From an uncultured Eubacterium sp. (GTDB lineage: Bacteria > Bacillota > Clostridia > Lachnospirales > Lachnospiraceae): DNA of 6,907 bases. Positions within the stretch are counted from its first letter, which is position 1. The number at the start of each line of letters is the position of its first letter. This document shows, piece by piece, positions 6,848-6,907 of the stretch. The DNA lies in the NCBI GenBank assembly GCA_905236225.1, contig CAJOPM010000046.1, forward strand, positions 1-6,907. The letters are read 5' to 3'. The position numbers and the translations under genes were made by a program. The notes under the pieces were generated by a model. The model saw nothing but the letters and a program-made list of their open reading frames with translations. It was not told the DNA's origin and made no database searches.

Positions 6848-6901
6848 GCGCGGGATTTGCGTCAGCTTTAGCTGACATATTTCATGTGCAAATCCCTGCG
6901 C
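6848..6901. repeat. Nested compound palindrome, candidate structured intergenic repeat
   Basis: The outer arms GCGC-GGGATTTGC (6848-6860) and GCAAATCCC-T-GCGC (6888-6901) pair over 13 bp with one bulged T. Inside, GTCAGC (6861-6866) and GCTGAC (6871-6876) form a perfect 6-bp hairpin with a TTTA loop, directly stacked on the outer stem. The remaining ATATTTCATGT (6877-6887) is left single-stranded, or its last bases can pair as ACAT/ATGT. No reading frame of interest is present. The element reaches almost to the window end and may continue beyond it. The elaborate, almost perfect pairing suggests a mobile or dispersed repeat (REP/MITE-like) or a structured RNA rather than a simple terminator. 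Confidence 0.65.
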
Positions 6902-6907
6902 ATCCTC

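Noticed and set aside
1..6907. CRISPR arrays, tRNA or rRNA genes, transposases, phage or defence genes
   Set aside because: No regularly spaced direct repeats, cloverleaf sequences or mobile-element proteins were recognised; the window is ordinary metabolism plus signalling.

Overview
The window reads as one strand of a low-GC Gram-positive genome, most likely a member of the Clostridia, probably Lachnospiraceae. The reasons are AT-rich coding sequence with many AGA, ATA and TTA codons, strong AGGAGG-type ribosome binding sites, and tightly packed same-strand genes. A 58-residue four-cysteine protein resembles a small family (DUF6472, from memory) typical of that group. Six genes, all on the + strand, fill nearly everything from base 1 to 6822. 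Gaps are 1, 51, 30, 13 and 16 bases, so they may be one transcript. No promoter is convincing inside the window.

Left part (1-1513): the 3' portion of a Nudix hydrolase resembling CoA pyrophosphatase, a tiny acidic Cys4 protein, a VOC (glyoxalase/epimerase-like) metalloprotein with all four metal ligands, and a complete RidA-family enamine/imine deaminase. These look like housekeeping, metabolite-repair-type genes.

Right part (1527-6822): a two-gene signalling module. The first gene encodes an 808-residue cytoplasmic protein, receiver - GGDEF - degenerate GGDEF - receiver - HD-GYP, which joins predicted c-di-GMP synthesis and breakdown on one chain. The catalytic GGDEF domain has no RxxD inhibitory site. 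The degenerate second copy (GVNQF in place of GGDEF) does have an RxxD at exactly the canonical spacing, which suggests catalysis and product sensing are split between two domains. The second gene encodes a 950-residue membrane hybrid histidine kinase: extracellular beta-rich sensor, seven further membrane helices, HisKA, HATPase, receiver and C-terminal HPt. No DNA-binding regulator is present. The simplest model is that the kinase's HPt passes phosphate to one or both receivers of the neighbouring c-di-GMP enzyme.

Right edge (6823-6907): no gene, but two strongly structured inverted repeats directly after the kinase stop codon. The second is a nested, compound palindrome that may be a dispersed intergenic repeat and may extend beyond the window.
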